Assembly (NCBI GenBank): GCA_016169945.1
Contig: JADLSH010000282.1
Span: forward strand, 2,373,001 to 2,437,000
Origin: Trachythela sp. YZ-2020
Taxonomy: Eukaryota > Cnidaria > Anthozoa > Malacalcyonacea > Clavulariidae
Reading direction: 5' to 3'
DNA: 64,000 nt
The notes beneath the pieces were generated by a model that was not told the origin of the DNA, ran no database searches, and was given only the letters and a program-made list of their open reading frames with translations. Positions within the stretch are counted from its first letter, which is position 1; each line of letters begins with the position of its first letter. A program made the position numbers and the translations under genes. Below are positions 33,310 to 45,019 of the stretch, one piece after another.

Positions 33310-34384
33310 GGAATAGAAACAATTGTCAAAATCATAACTTTTCGCCTGAATTATACACCAGAGCAGAAATCCAACAATTGGACAAAAGAAATTACCAAAT
33401 AAACTATTTGAATTCACTTGATCCGTTGGTATAATTTAAAGCTCTTTCTTCTCGCTGAACGATGAAGCTACTCAGTACTTCGTCAGAGGAGGAATGGTGA
33501 GTATACCAGAATGCATTGCGTTGATTATAATTCAAAATTAAAATTTTCGACAAAAGTCTGGTGAAAAATTGTTCAGAAATATTGCGAGTTTTAGCTTGGA
33601 ATTTGTCGTATTTTTGAAGGTATGTTTCAATAATTGTTTTATCAATGAATCTATAAATTTAACGATTTTTGTCTTGTTTGATTTATTTAGCTTGTTTTAG
33701 TTATGCTAATGACGCATTGTATTAACCCTTGTTACGGGTCAGGGCACATATAGCTTTGAAGTATGCATGAGGTAATAATTTCTGTTACAAGGAAAAGTAA
33801 TACAAACCACAGCATTGAATTGAGGAAGAGTTGCTCTTTCTATTGATACTTTAAAACAAAGATTACCTCCTCAAATCGACGAGAAATCGCGTTTTAAAAT
33901 GGGCTACTTTTGCTATATTTTGCCGCTGATGGCGGGAATAGAGCGCATTGTAATCAGAATGGCGTGCGAAAATCGCTGTATGAACCACTATTTTTTTTAT
34001 AATTGTGGAACATGTACTTATATATTACTATGTGTTTTAAGTTAAACGTTACCTTTGAGATTTGGTTTGCTTAAATTTTACTATGCTTACTCTATTTGTC
34101 TATTTTTTTATAGAATTCGAGCATTTTGGAGCAAAATGCAATCTAATAATGGCGATGTTGTGCCATTGTTGATGAAGAAAATGACACTGCTAAGCGGTTA
34201 TACAGTCCTAAAGGTGCTACACCAGGGAAACCTTGCAAAAAAACACGAAGACTTTCTCGTATGGAGAATTCAACTTCCAGCCGAGGTTTGTTTCAGAGTC
34301 CAGCGGCGTAATGGAGTCCAGGGACAACACCAAAATTTCACAAACCACTCTAAAGCACTGTCTAAACTAGCAGTATTACAGTAG
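33310..34384. other. Mostly non-coding, weak exon candidates
   Basis: The ATG at 33462 opens an 11-codon frame (MKLLSTSSEEE) ending at a consensus GTGAGT donor (33497), which looks like a short first exon. A frame from 34149 to 34311 encodes a Lys/Ser/Arg-rich peptide (DEENDTAKRLYSPKG...), preceded by a pyrimidine tract with AG at 34113. The two do not join cleanly in frame at the obvious sites, so the gene model is unproven. Confidence 0.3.
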
Positions 34385-34817
34385 TGCATCAGTCAATTCT
34401 AGCATTGCCCATCCCCCCCCGGGCATTTGCACTTATTTTTTCTCTAAGTGGACAATTCCCTTGGGCTGGGCAGAAAAAATGCAACAATGCCCTACAGCGG
34501 GGCAAAGAAATAATGACAAATGCCCAGTCCTGGGGCACACCAACACATAGCCTTTTAAAGACGAGCAAGTTTTGCTTCACAAGTTCTATTTGTTTGTGTG
34601 TATGACACAAATACTTTCATCCATATTCATGGCAGCGCACATGTTCACTACAGCTGCTGCAGAAACCACAATCATTTCCGGAAAGAGAGACAAATGCCCG
34701 TCAGTTAACAAATGCCCGGCCGCTGGGAAATTTTGCAAGTACTAACGCCCGGCCCCTGGGCAAAGAAAGTTTGCAACTGCCCGGGGGGGATGGCCAATGC
34801 TAGAATTGATTGATGCA
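34385..34817. mobile_element. MITE with about 40-base terminal inverted repeats
   Basis: The left end TGCATCAGTCAATTCTAGCA is matched by the reverse complement of the right end (TGCATCAATCAATTCTAGCA), and the match continues through CATTG(C/G)CCATCCCCCC(C)GGGCA. The 433-base interior repeats GCCC...GGGC motifs. No long coding frame occurs. A clear target duplication could not be defined, so no superfamily is assigned. Confidence 0.75.
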
Positions 34818-35173
34818 TAAGTATACAGTTTATATGCAGTATGAGTAAATTAAATTATAATATATATTTTTATAGATTTTCTTCAACAAATTACGTAAAT
34901 AATTGTTCTGCTGAAGAGCAATTTACTTAATGAAGCTACTGTTTGTTCTGTAGTTTCCTAGCAAGAGGATCAAGTTGACACATACAAAGAAGTCCCCAGT
35001 TAAAAATCATAAATTGACCTTTGAGGAAGATAAGGCTTTCATAGAGTTTTGATATATCGATTGCCAAAACTGATCTGGACAAAGTATGGTCAAAGTTTGT
35101 CTTCTGTTTCTCGATGGCCTTGATTTAGTGAGATCTTTACAAAAGAACGTAGTCACTCTTCGTAGTCGAAATC
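34818..35173. other. Non-coding stretch
   Basis: No gene recognised. A splice-acceptor-like TTTCCTAG lies near 34961-34968 on the plus strand, without a clear exon after it. Confidence 0.35.
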
Positions 35174-35518
35174 TTAATCGCTAAAAATCCTCGTAGTTCG
35201 CGCGCTTTTTGTCGTAGTCGGCCCAGTCTTCCAAACGTTTGACCGCGCGAAAAAACGCGTTGTCCGGCGTCCGTACTCGCCAATCTTAAAGTCCCTAATG
35301 ATATTTGTGTCTCGAACATTGTCTGGTTCATGCTCCACTTTGAATATCAATTCTAGGTTTGATGATCTTCTCCGCATGCACATTGCAAGACCGGCTTGGT
35401 ATATTTCTTCTTGCCAAGATCCAACGACAACAAACTTTTCAGGATACATAACATCCACACTATTCTCCTCGTCATCAGAAATTTGGTCACCACCAGCAGT
35501 GTCTTCCACATCCAACAT
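35174..35518 (-). CDS. Short acidic protein, HIRAN-like fragment
   Basis: The 114-aa minus-strand frame has an acidic N-terminus (DEENSVDV). It is followed by FVVVGSWQEEIYQAGLAM, LELIFKVEHEPDNVRDTNII and KIGEYG, a pattern reminiscent of HIRAN domains (the EP-x-N-x-x-D-x-N core and IGY). HIRAN domains bind 3' DNA ends in helicases and also occur in small invertebrate proteins of unknown role. The final 25 residues look like read-through. Assignment is tentative. Confidence 0.4.
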   Translation of the reverse strand: MLDVEDTAGGDQISDDEENSVDVMYPEKFVVVGSWQEEIYQAGLAMCMRRRSSNLELIFKVEHEPDNVRDTNIIRDFKIGEYGRRTTRFFARSNVWKTGPTTTKSARTTRIFSD

Positions 35519-36270
35519 TTCAGTTAACTGTCGAATTTCCTATATAGTTGGCCACCTCCATCTCGATGATCAATGGGGTCAACAAACTACATGAATTTAA
35601 GAAACAGGTTCAGAAAGAATATAGAAACAAACTCGAAGTAAAATGACTTTACTATCAGTCTAACACTGCTGTATTTAATAGTAATATAAAACCAAATCAA
35701 ATTTTACGCACTGAAATATAATATCAAATTAACCGTATATGAGTCATATTGAGTCAAAATGATATATAGGTTGTGTTTAAATCATCTTACCTTGAAAACA
35801 CAACTAGTATGCGCTTCTATCAATGCAGGGCTACTGCATTCAGCGAACATTTCTTCGATTTTTATGCCATTAACAACCGGTGAAAATTCGCCATTTAAAA
35901 ATATTTCGACATTTGAACGCAGCGAGAAACAGTCGAACAATGACGGCGCAGGCCGAGAAATCGATAACATATAATTAACGCCCCTGGGCGCGTTGCATGT
36001 CGGTATACTCACCCAGCCTCCTCTGGTACTTCGTATAACCAAACCGCAAGTTTGCAAAATGAAATGAAATTTGCAAATTAAAAATAAACATGGCGTGCTT
36101 CCACGAGCTATAAATAAACTTGTCAAAACATTAAAGTTTTCAAAATTACCTCGTACAAGTGGAAGCTATAATTTCGGGAGCATTTGACAATTCTCCACAT
36201 GTCGTCGGAACGAAGTCGGAAATAGTATTTCGCGCAAAATTGCGCGACTATATGTAAACAAAATGTTAAT
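35519..36270. other. Non-coding stretch
   Basis: Several short frames on both strands, none with a motif. No repeat recognised. Confidence 0.4.
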
Positions 36271-36589
36271 CAGTGGTGTAACTCCTATGAGCTCTACCCG
36301 GTAAGAGCCGGGGGCACCCAGGCGGGCTTCCACAGGCACCCTGAACTGAGTTGTCCAGAGGCCTAACAAATTATAAATTTTCTTATATTAAAATGTGGTT
36401 TTCTGACCATCAGAATTCTGTAAAATCTTCCCCCAAAGGGCGAGAAATGGAATTTCAGAGACTTTAAATTTAAAAACTTTCCAGGGGGGCATGCCTCCGG
36501 ATCCTGTGAGCTTGTGCCTTCGGCATTCGTACTAGAGGGGCCTTTAAACATTTTGAACCGGGGGCACCTGATATAACCTTGCGCTACTG
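36271..36589. mobile_element. hAT-type MITE, 319 bases
   Basis: The ends are CAGTGGTGTAAC and (reverse complement) CAGTAGCGCAAGG. The flanks are ATGTTAAT (36263-36270) and ATGTCAAT (36590-36597), an 8-bp duplication with one mismatch. The GC-rich interior (CCGGGGGCACC near both ends) has no coding capacity. Confidence 0.8.
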
Positions 36590-36762
36590 ATGTCAATCTT
36601 GTGCCTGGACAAGTGAATATCTATATATTGGAGATGGTAAGATGTACTTTGTATTTAATTTCGATTTTTAATAATACATAGCTACATAATCATATATATA
36701 ACACTTTGTTAAAATTAAGCTATAAGAAGAGTATAAAAATTATTAAAATTTTAATCTAAAAC

Positions 36763-38560
36763 TACGAATATGTTCTAATTGCGTATGGAATGAAACTATT
36801 TCTAAAACGCTCAGTTTTGGCTTTAATAGACGAAAGGCGGTCATTACGTAAATTATATTGATGTTCACTACTATATGGTAGAAGATTAAAAAGGCGATTA
36901 CTTGGCATGTTTATCCGATTGCTCGTTTTTGAACTGATTCAACCTGTTCACATAAATATTCAGGGATACAAGAATGCCATATAGGGCAAGCATATTCCAA
37001 AACTGGCCGAATGTAACAGCAAAAACTTTTACTAAATCCACATCATGAAAACCCGCTCGTTGTAGGATTCTTAGGAAATATAAGCGTTTACTAGTTTTAG
37101 AACAGATATCGTGAATCTGATCATTCCATGTTAATTCATCTGAGATGGTAATACCTAAAAGTTTTGCCTTATTGACAACTCTAACAGGCTCGTTGTTAAT
37201 CGTTAACTGATTACCAAAATCGAACTCATAGTCTGAGAATGTAATCCTTAATTTCTTTGTTTTTTTTCCATTTAATTCCATGTAGTTATGCTCGACCCAC
37301 TCGCTGGTTTTAGATAAAGTTTGGTCCAGTTTAGACCCTGTATTCTGCAAAACGACTTCAAAAATTGAAGAATCAGCAACAAATTTTATGATATCATTGG
37401 TTGGTTTGAAATCGTTAATCATAATCAGGAACAATAATGGCCCAAGCTTAGTCCACTGAGGTACTCCCGCCTTCACACTGATCCAACTAGATGTATATCC
37501 CCACAATTTCACACGTTGATGGCGACCAGATAAAAATGCAATAATCCAATTGACCAATACAGGATGAATATTCATATCTCTTAGCTTATTTATAAGTACA
37601 TTATGGTCAATTTTGTCGAATGCCTTTGAAAAATCTAATAAGCACACTCGAGCTAATGATCCAGTTCCATCCAGAGCTTGAAACCAATGGTGAATCATAA
37701 GCATTAAGGCGTCGGTGGTACACGAGTTCTTTATAACACCAAATTGATTCGGGTCTATTCTATCTTCAATTGAATCTAACAACCACCTATAAATAAAAGA
37801 CTCTCCAATCTTGCTCAATACGGGCGTTAATGAAATTGGTCTCAGATCGGTGGCGGCTTCCTTAACTGGAGTTGTTTTGGGGAGGCTATGACGTCAGCTG
37901 ATTTCCATATTGTTGGTAAATAAGCTTCTTCAATCGATGCATTGAAAATAGAGCAGAGCGGAAGACTTAGAATATCTAAAAAGTCCTTCAAAATCCAATT
38001 CGGAAAATTAACTGGACACCTGTAGCTTTACGTGTATTAATACGAGATAATTCTAACTTAACATCGTCTACAGTAACTCTGTATTTATCCGGTATACGTA
38101 CTTCAGTGATAGTAGGTTGCACAGATAGTTCGCGCATATTAGTAGTCGCCTGAATGAAGCAATCGTTAATATGGTTGGCAAGGTCAACGCCTTCGAACAA
38201 ACAATCATTATAAGAATGCTATTCACTTGGCTAGTATTGTTCAATCCAGCAAGGCGTTTCACTTCTTTCCACCACTGTCGAGTATTAGCTGTTCCACACT
38301 GCTTGATTTTGTTCTTAAGATAGCGTTGTTTTGTCCTTTTCACTAACCGATTTATCTTATTTCTCAATGATCGAAACTCTGGCGATTGTGGCCCTAATGA
38401 CTTCCAAACTTTCTGTCGATCGGCTATAGCTTGTTTAATTTCCGCAGATATCCAAGGTTTATCCAGATAATAAGTTTTAACAGTCTTGTATGGTAAAGTT
38501 TCGTCCTTAATATCACTCAAGGCACGGTCAAAAGTTCGTACTTCTGTTGACACGAGAACT
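36763..38560 (-). pseudogene. CR1-like LINE ORF2 linker and RT, catalytically dead
   Basis: The linker is at 38068-38553 (KTYYLDKPWISAEIKQAI, KQRYLKNKIKQ) and the RT at 36898-37818, with DPNQFGVI, LLDFSKAFDKIDHN and AGVPQWTKLGP. The catalytic box reads FVADSS instead of (Y/F)VDDST, so the first catalytic Asp of motif C is lost; the motif B Gly is Trp (PQW for PQG). A frameshift near 37018 moves the C-terminal domain to another frame, which then reads to about 36763. About 250 bases between 37820 and 38068 are also frame-shifted. The endonuclease is missing. Confidence 0.85.
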
Positions 38561-40384
38561 GATACAAAACTGAACTAAAGTTCACAGTTTTTAATTTTTC
38601 AGAAAACCGATGTCTGTTGGCACTGAAGGTATATATCACGTACCAGCGCTTTTGATTTTTTCCCCTTTGGCCTAGTTTGTATTGTTTGTATATATATACC
38701 AGTAAATATATTGAAATATAAATATACTGTATAATCGCCGCCCACGCGGTTAATATTACGCGCAAATTATGTTGATTTGCACGCAAGCTGAAGGACTTAA
38801 ATAACTTTGGAACAATCTCAAACTTTATATTTAGTTATATTTTTATGAACCTTTTAGGAAGTAGCCTCGCCTAGATTTAATCTTTATACCGCAAATATCA
38901 TTAACTTTAAATTTCCACTTTGTAGCGAACACTTGTACATATTTATAGCTTATCACTTTTAGTCTAATTATGTTAACATGCCTTAATTATCTTAACCCTA
39001 ATCTTAATTGCTTTTCCGCCTCCATTTACTAACTCGTCTATAAAATACCTTGTAAATATTCCTAAACAGACAGTCTTGGCTTTGCGCTCTCGCGAGTTAT
39101 ATCAATAGAATTTCACTGTAATGACGACTTTTCATTGTTAGGTAAAAATTATATATATCAAAATCTATTAGTGCTCGAGTATTCTTTTTGACGACCTCGC
39201 AAATCAGTTCACACAACCAATCGATATTCGCGATAAGTAATTTCACTCAATTTTGGGAATAACATGCCTCATCATTCATACAATAATATTATTATTCACA
39301 TAATAATATTATTCTATTTATTATTGAAATTAGTACCATGAAATTGAATTATCTGGTAATGTATAGTTTGACATGTCAATGGAAATGAATTATTACTGTC
39401 CGGATGTGCGGGATACTGCTTTGCTGGATACCAGATGGTACCCGATTGTAGTCTACTGGATGCCGGACATGGTAAATCACTCAATTGTTAGAGTAACATG
39501 CCTCATTCATAATATGAATTCGCATGATTTCAAGCTTAATTCACTAATATTTATTCCTTTAATATACACAAATTTCTGGGGCACAGGCTTAAAGGCCGGC
39601 TCAATATTTCTTCTGTCAGTTTTGGTAAGAACTTAAAAGTATTGCATTATCGGTATATTTATCAATATTTGAAGCAAATTTGTCTCATTCTTTATCCAAA
39701 AACAAGGACTTAGTGTCAGAATGGTTAATATACACACCGTCATTCCAAATCTGGCAAACATTCCCTCCCTTATATACACATGAGTAGTACTTCGATTAGG
39801 TCATCGTTGAGAGTAGTCGTCCCACTGCATCTCAGGCTCTTCAAAAAAGTCATCATATAATTGTTTATTCAGAGGAATCTTCCTGATTTAGTACTTGTTC
39901 TAACCATTTTCCTACCAAGGTTTTGAAATTCCCCAATACAGTACTTATGAAAGGGTCAGAATATAGTTGAAGGTGTGTTGACCATGAAACCATATTATTT
40001 TAAATTCCCAATGCTATAGTGCCGATGTATATTTAGATTATACAGCTTAGGTTGAAAACCAGAAAAGATAACAAGGTATCCCAAAGAAAATTCATGGCAT
40101 AGCATAACAGTTAATACACATTAGGCAACCGTTAGGCATTTAGCAACAAAATCCGCCTGAATATGGCCATATATCGGGCGACCTATGTCCTCGTACAAGG
40201 CGACTTGTCATGTAGAATTCACATCAGTTACACTGCTATTGAATGCCCAGGCCTTTGAGCCGTACTCGCGTAATGTCAAGCATATAAAATTGACCAGTTA
40301 AACCTTGAGAAATGAGTTGAAAATCTAACATATTTGCTTCGTCAGCATATTTTTTGTGAGTCGCTTCCAGGCCTTCCAGATCGA

Positions 40385-40985
40385 TAGTTTCTAAACCGTT
40401 TGCAAAGCTGATTTTTTCCGCGTCGTGTCATTTTTCGGAAGTTTGAAAAGGTCAAAATTGACTGTTATTATGTGGAAACCTAAGAAATAAGCTTATATTT
40501 TCGTGGATAAGTATGGGTAATTGTTGTATTTGTAGGGAGAGAACGGAATAATATGGAATTTAAAAATGATCGAATACTTTTATCAAGCTTGAGCACACTG
40601 CAAATATATTGCTTTAAACACGTCAAAAGATGAGCGATGCCCAGCAGCTGAAGCAACGAGCATTGATCGTTCCAACACTGGCATTGACAGCCTTGGGAAA
40701 TTTAGGCGAAATAATGTTAATTTTCAACAATCTAATGGTCAGCATATCTTGTGTGAATGGGTCTCAGGTCTTTTGGCCGTTTGTTTGCGTAAGTCACACA
40801 ATCTCTATTTCGATTATTTCTAAACCGTGTGCAAAGCTGATTTTTTTCGCGACGTGTCATTTTTGGTAAAAAATTATTTGACAAAGTCAAAATTGACTGG
40901 TAATAAGACAAACCTAGAAAAATAGAAAATACCTCTTCTTTTGGAGGATTTGTAGGGATAAAACGGGATAATATGGAATTTTAAA
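40385..40985 (+). repeat. Diverged 190-base direct duplication
   Basis: The segments at about 40385-40570 and 40810-40985 share TTTCTAAACCGT(T/G)TGCAAAGC, CGTGTCATTTTT, GTCAAAATTGACTG and GGGATAATATGGAATTT-like blocks in the same order. Indels are frequent. No coding capacity or terminal inverted repeats are evident. Confidence 0.65.
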
Positions 40986-41890
40986 ATATTTAAACATTTA
41001 AATAATCATTGGTAGATGGACAGCGTTACCTAGAGTCAGTGGTTATCTGTTCAGATACTTCACACTACATTAATACAAGAGGTCGTAAACATCGGCTTAA
41101 ACGTTTGAAAGCCAGTTTTCAAATATAGTTCTGGACAATGTAATTATTTTGCTTTGTTTTAATTTAAAATCGAGAGTCTCATATAGAGAATTGTACTTTG
41201 AATTGATCATTAAGACTGTTAAACCGGACTTCTGTAAGGTGCAAAAGTCCACGGTCAACGAAATTGGAACTAGTTTCATTTGCAAACAAATTTTCATTCA
41301 TAATTTTGACATGTCTTTTTAAATATTCTAAGATTGTTTACTATTAATTCCTAATAACTAGGTAGATTGCTATGGTGTCTAACGTTTTTGAAACAAGTAT
41401 GAATAAGGTAAGAAGTATTATACGTTTATTACATAATATGATTATATGTGATGTTATCAATTTGTGAACTATTTGTCCTGCATGAATGAAGTATTTGATG
41501 TAACAAATTTTACAAAGTATTTTGCTTGGATTTGTCAGGAAGTCTCTTTTGTGCTTGTATCGATGATTTCACAGCTTCAATAGTTACATCAGTGTATACT
41601 TTATTGTGAACTTCCATTGTGCGACCAATCCCGGTGGCGACAGCCCTTCTTTCTGCATCTGTCAACACATTGCCAGCAGTTGCTACACAGTGGCGAATCT
41701 TTGTTGGGGTTATGTGTTTTTAATGGTCTTAGTGACTTTCGAAACAGCTTTACCCGGCTGTGCAAGAATATTCCAAGGGGAGCATGGAACATTCAAAATT
41801 TTCCCGAAGGAGCATGCCTCGGACCGCCCTACATGCCTTGACACGGTCATGGTGTAAGGCTGGATCCGCCCCTGCAATTATAGTCTAAAT

Positions 41891-41985
41891 TCGTAGATAT
41901 AGAGTTATTGTAATAGTAATCATAGTACTTCTAGTAATCATTATTGTAGATATAGAGCTATAGTTGTAATAGTAATCATAGTACA
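41891..41985 (+). repeat. Short tandem duplication
   Basis: GTAGATATAGAG...GTAATAGTAATCATAGTAC occurs at about 41894-41931 and again at about 41946-41984. Simple local duplication. Confidence 0.65.
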
Positions 41986-42512
41986 TTAGCCTAATTAGTA
42001 TGGAACATTTTCAGAAATAAGGTTCAAATATTTCCAATTGTAAACACATTATAATTTAGCGTAGTTGCTATTAATATGTGGAAATAAAGACCATTGTTAA
42101 CCCAGGCGGTGCGCGCATAGCGACCGCAAAGCACGCTGGATGGAGCTTTTTCAACATGGCGGAAAACTTGTCGAAATTTTCTGAATTTCCTTGGTATTTT
42201 ACTCCTATGTCAAGAGATAAGCAACCGTTATCTACCGTAATGATATTTCCATTTCATAATGTGTATTTATCGCCTTATTTTACATACTATTTTTGCCATG
42301 AAATTTGGCTGCTATTTTGGATGCTATTTCAATTCATCTTTTAAAGCCATTTCAGCAACTGAACTACTGTTAAATTTTTGTTTCAATGACCATAAACCTA
42401 AAATACAAGCTTTGTTAAACAGCCAAGTATAAACATGCCCCAACGCGCCCCTTCGGATGACTGGTTTTTCTCGTTGTAAACATACGCATTTTTCGTAGGT
42501 TAAAACTTGACT

Positions 42513-42650
42513 ATGGCAGCCAAGAGGCCTTCGGTCGTTGAAGGCAACACGCTTGGTAAACCATCGTGTAAGCGAACTGTGCAAAGCACGTCTAGAAGAA
42601 GCCTTTTTGGATCGGAAGATGGTGGTATAAAAAAAACTACATGTGAGTGA
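42513..42650 (+). CDS. Candidate short basic ORF or first exon
   Basis: The ATG at 42513 opens a 45-codon frame rich in Lys, Ser and Arg (MAAKRPSVVEGNTLGKPSCK...), ending in TGTGAGTGA. A GTGAGT donor lies at 42643 and an ATATGTTTCAG acceptor 40 bases on, too short for a typical intron, and the join meets a stop. Function unknown. Confidence 0.3.
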   Translation: MAAKRPSVVEGNTLGKPSCKRTVQSTSRRSLFGSEDGGIKKTTCE

Positions 42651-43001
42651 TTGGACAGAACAATTAGACTTTCTGAACATATGTTTCAGTGCAATGAAGA
42701 CCTTACATGAGGAAAAGAAGCATAATCTTTTTGGACAACCAACATGCCTTTGTTAAAAGCCGATCTACTGTTTCAGCTCTGATTTCGATGACCCAGAATT
42801 GGTATGATGTAACAGACAACTCCAAATACTGGAAGAAAGGGGGTTCATATTATGTTCTTGGACTTTCGGTCTCTTGTCGGAGTTACTTCCAAGTGAACAG
42901 ACGTGCCTTTACGAGCTCCAACAATTTTTAGTAAACTTACAATATAATAACTGAATATTCGTGCATAGCTGGTATACCGATACTGAAGGACTATATCAAT
43001 C

Positions 43002-43304
43002 ATGAGTTTAGCAAAGAATTTGTCAGTCGATGGAGACGTATGTCGATGGTCGGGTTCATTAGATGAATTAAAGCTACACGTTGAAAAAACTTTGTTAACC
43101 AGAGGGAAGTGGAGCTCCCCTGGAGGCAATGTCAAACTTTTTCAAGACCAAGAATCGGACTTGATTATTAAATGGTACGGCCCCCAATCTCAGAAAATTG
43201 TAGTCCAAACAGATGACAACGAACACTATTCAAAATTGAAATTTGAAAGCAGTGCTGGAAAATGTCCGGCAGCGCCAGCAGCACCGCTGCCAGGAAATTT
43301 TTGA
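43002..43304 (+). CDS. Small uncharacterised protein, RGKWSSPGGNVKLF motif
   Basis: A 100-aa frame starts at an ATG and contains VCRWSGSLDELKLHVEKTLL and RGKWSSPGGNVKLFQDQESD followed by IIKWYGPQ. Similar short W-rich segments occur in uncharacterised invertebrate proteins, as far as I recall, but no function is known to me. The last 15 residues (alanine/proline-rich) read into a repeat-like tract with AGGAAATTTTT motifs and may not be real. Confidence 0.4.
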   Translation: MSLAKNLSVDGDVCRWSGSLDELKLHVEKTLLTRGKWSSPGGNVKLFQDQESDLIIKWYGPQSQKIVVQTDDNEHYSKLKFESSAGKCPAAPAAPLPGNF

Positions 43305-43590
43305 CAAAAAGTCTTCACAGGAAATTTTTATGTCTCACAGGAAATATTTGTCATTTTATAAATACAAACAACAGATAATTAGCTTGTTTGTGATATAAAA
43401 TAAAATTTTAATTTTTAGTGTGCACTTGTATTGTATGACATATATTTACTTACTGGCAGTGCCAGTGGCGGCTGGGTTGTAAAATTCTGTCATGCAGAAA
43501 ATTTTAAGTCTGACGTACACAGGAAATTTTTGTTTTGGAATTTTGCTGCCAGGAAGGAAAACAGATTATCTAGGCCTGTTTGAAAGTTTG
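43305..43590. other. Repeat-like non-coding tract
   Basis: CAGGAAATTTTT-like motifs recur near 43299, 43318, 43337 and 43520, and CTGCCAGGAA occurs near 43288 and 43548. This suggests an old duplicated or MITE-derived segment at the 5' edge of the CCCH LINE. Confidence 0.4.
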
Positions 43591-44822
43591 GTCACTACTC
43601 GATGCAGCAAAGACCCTGAAAACGGCGTAATACAGGAAACAAATGAAGCAATGCCTCGCCCCGCAGAAGTGTGTAATTGTACATGTAATTGTTCGGGCAA
43701 AGTTTCTATGGCAGACATAGAAGGCATAATGCTGGATATGACAATCCTTGAATCACGTTTGGATACGGTGAGTCTATATAATACGGTGATTTCTGATTTA
43801 AAATCCCTTAAAAATAAGCAACAAGCTATGGAAGCCATTATCCGCAAGCAAAAGGAAACAATCTGCAATTTAAATTATGATAACATGCTTTTTGAAACCA
43901 AACCTATTTCTTTTGTTGAATATACCCCTACTGTGTCGTCTAGAGATCATAGAAACAATACTCAAAGCGCGGTACGGGCGATTAACATAACACATGGATT
44001 AAGTCAACCAGACACTGATTTAAATGCAGGCACAAACAAATCAAATTTGAACAATAATGAAGCCACTACAAAGGAAAAAGCAACTCCCCAAGCTGTTTAC
44101 ATTGCAGATGACACATTACACGGATTAAGTGAGCCAGACACTGATTTAAATGCAAGCACAAACAAATCAAATTTGAACAATAAGGAAGCTACTACAAAGA
44201 AAACAACAACTCCCCAAGCAGTTTAAATTGCAGAAGACTCTGTAGCTACAATCATCCATGGCATCAACACTCATGGCAATAACACCACTTTACATAATTC
44301 ATACTCTTCAAGCATAATTAATCCACAAACAAGTGCAATCAAACAGGCACCCCATATTGATAATGTAAGACATTCTCAAAACAATCAAATATACATGGGA
44401 AATCACAGATCATTCAACAACAATTTGTCAGGAAAGGAAAATATTCCATGCCCGTTTATAGTGCAGCGAGGTCGATGTGTAAAAGGCGAGAGATGCGATT
44501 TTTCTCATCTAAACTTAGTTAATAACGACAGGTCCAGACAACTGTCCCGTGAAGTTAAGAGAAACACGTTCTGCCCTTACCTGCTTAAGGGATTTTGTAA
44601 AAAGGGACTTTTCTCACGCTCATCCGTCTCCCCCTCGGAAATACACGATTGAAAATAATAATAGCCCTTTTTTGCCATCAATAAATCAAATAACTTTTTT
44701 AATGAACCAGCTCGATATGAGATTGCAGAAAATGGAAAGCATTCAGTTTCGACCAAATCTTCCTTATCCTGCAACTCCCTCCCAACTAGTTTCTCGTCCC
44801 AACAAAGTTACCCAAGACCATT
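43492..44822 (+). pseudogene. LINE ORF1: coiled coil, 42-aa repeat, two CCCH fingers
   Basis: The first frame (43492-44226) has a Cys cluster (CNCTCNCSG) and a heptad-like region around residues 75-130 (ESRLDTVSLYNTVISDLKSL). It ends at a TAA that replaces the Tyr codon of the repeat, so a single nonsense change separates it from the continuing frame. That frame leads to a clear CCCH finger CPFIVQRGRCVKGERCDFSH (C-x8-C-x5-C-x3-H). A second finger starts CPYLLKGFCKKG and continues after a frameshift with DFSHAH, losing its third Cys. CCCH fingers bind single-stranded RNA in other proteins, so an RNA-binding role in the element particle is likely. Confidence 0.7.
43991..44226 (+). repeat. 126-base in-frame tandem duplication in ORF1
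   Basis: Two copies encode HGLS(Q/E)PDTDLNA(G/S)TNKSNLNN followed by EATTK and TPQAV. The period is 126 bases (42 codons), so the reading frame is kept. The second copy carries the stop that truncates ORF1. Confidence 0.85.
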
Positions 44823-45019
44823 AATGGAGACCCTTCTGTTACCTTCCAAAACACTACAATGTCTCCAAGTGAGTTACCATGAGACAACCACACCCCCAAG
44901 AATCGAAATTGAGAAAACATTAGAGTTACCCATACCCGTCCGAATCACAAATCGATCCACGAATCTGATACATGTTAATAAACAATGCGCGTCTAATTTA
45001 ATACGATATTAACTACAAT

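Larger units (their letters stand above)
38561..42512. other. Four-kb stretch with repeats but no gene
   Basis: No coding frame with a recognisable domain. An imperfect 45-base duplication lies at 39241-39285 and 39476-39520 (CACTCAATT...AACATGCCTCAT). Other repeats are listed separately. A hAT-like terminus (GGCTGGATCCGCCCCTG, reading outward to 41874) marks the right end of a decayed MITE whose left end was not found. ATGGCGGAA near 42155 is another YY1-like start motif. Confidence 0.5.

Noticed and set aside
34055..34384. 110-aa frame read as one protein
   Set aside because: The other frame (34149-34311) has a more protein-like composition, and the long frame starts in a hydrophobic intron-like tract.
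40630..40869. 79-aa plus-strand frame
   Set aside because: It spans the start of the diverged 190-base duplication and has no motif.
42324..42680. 118-aa minus-strand frame
   Set aside because: It overlaps the plus-strand basic ORF and shows no domain or start context.
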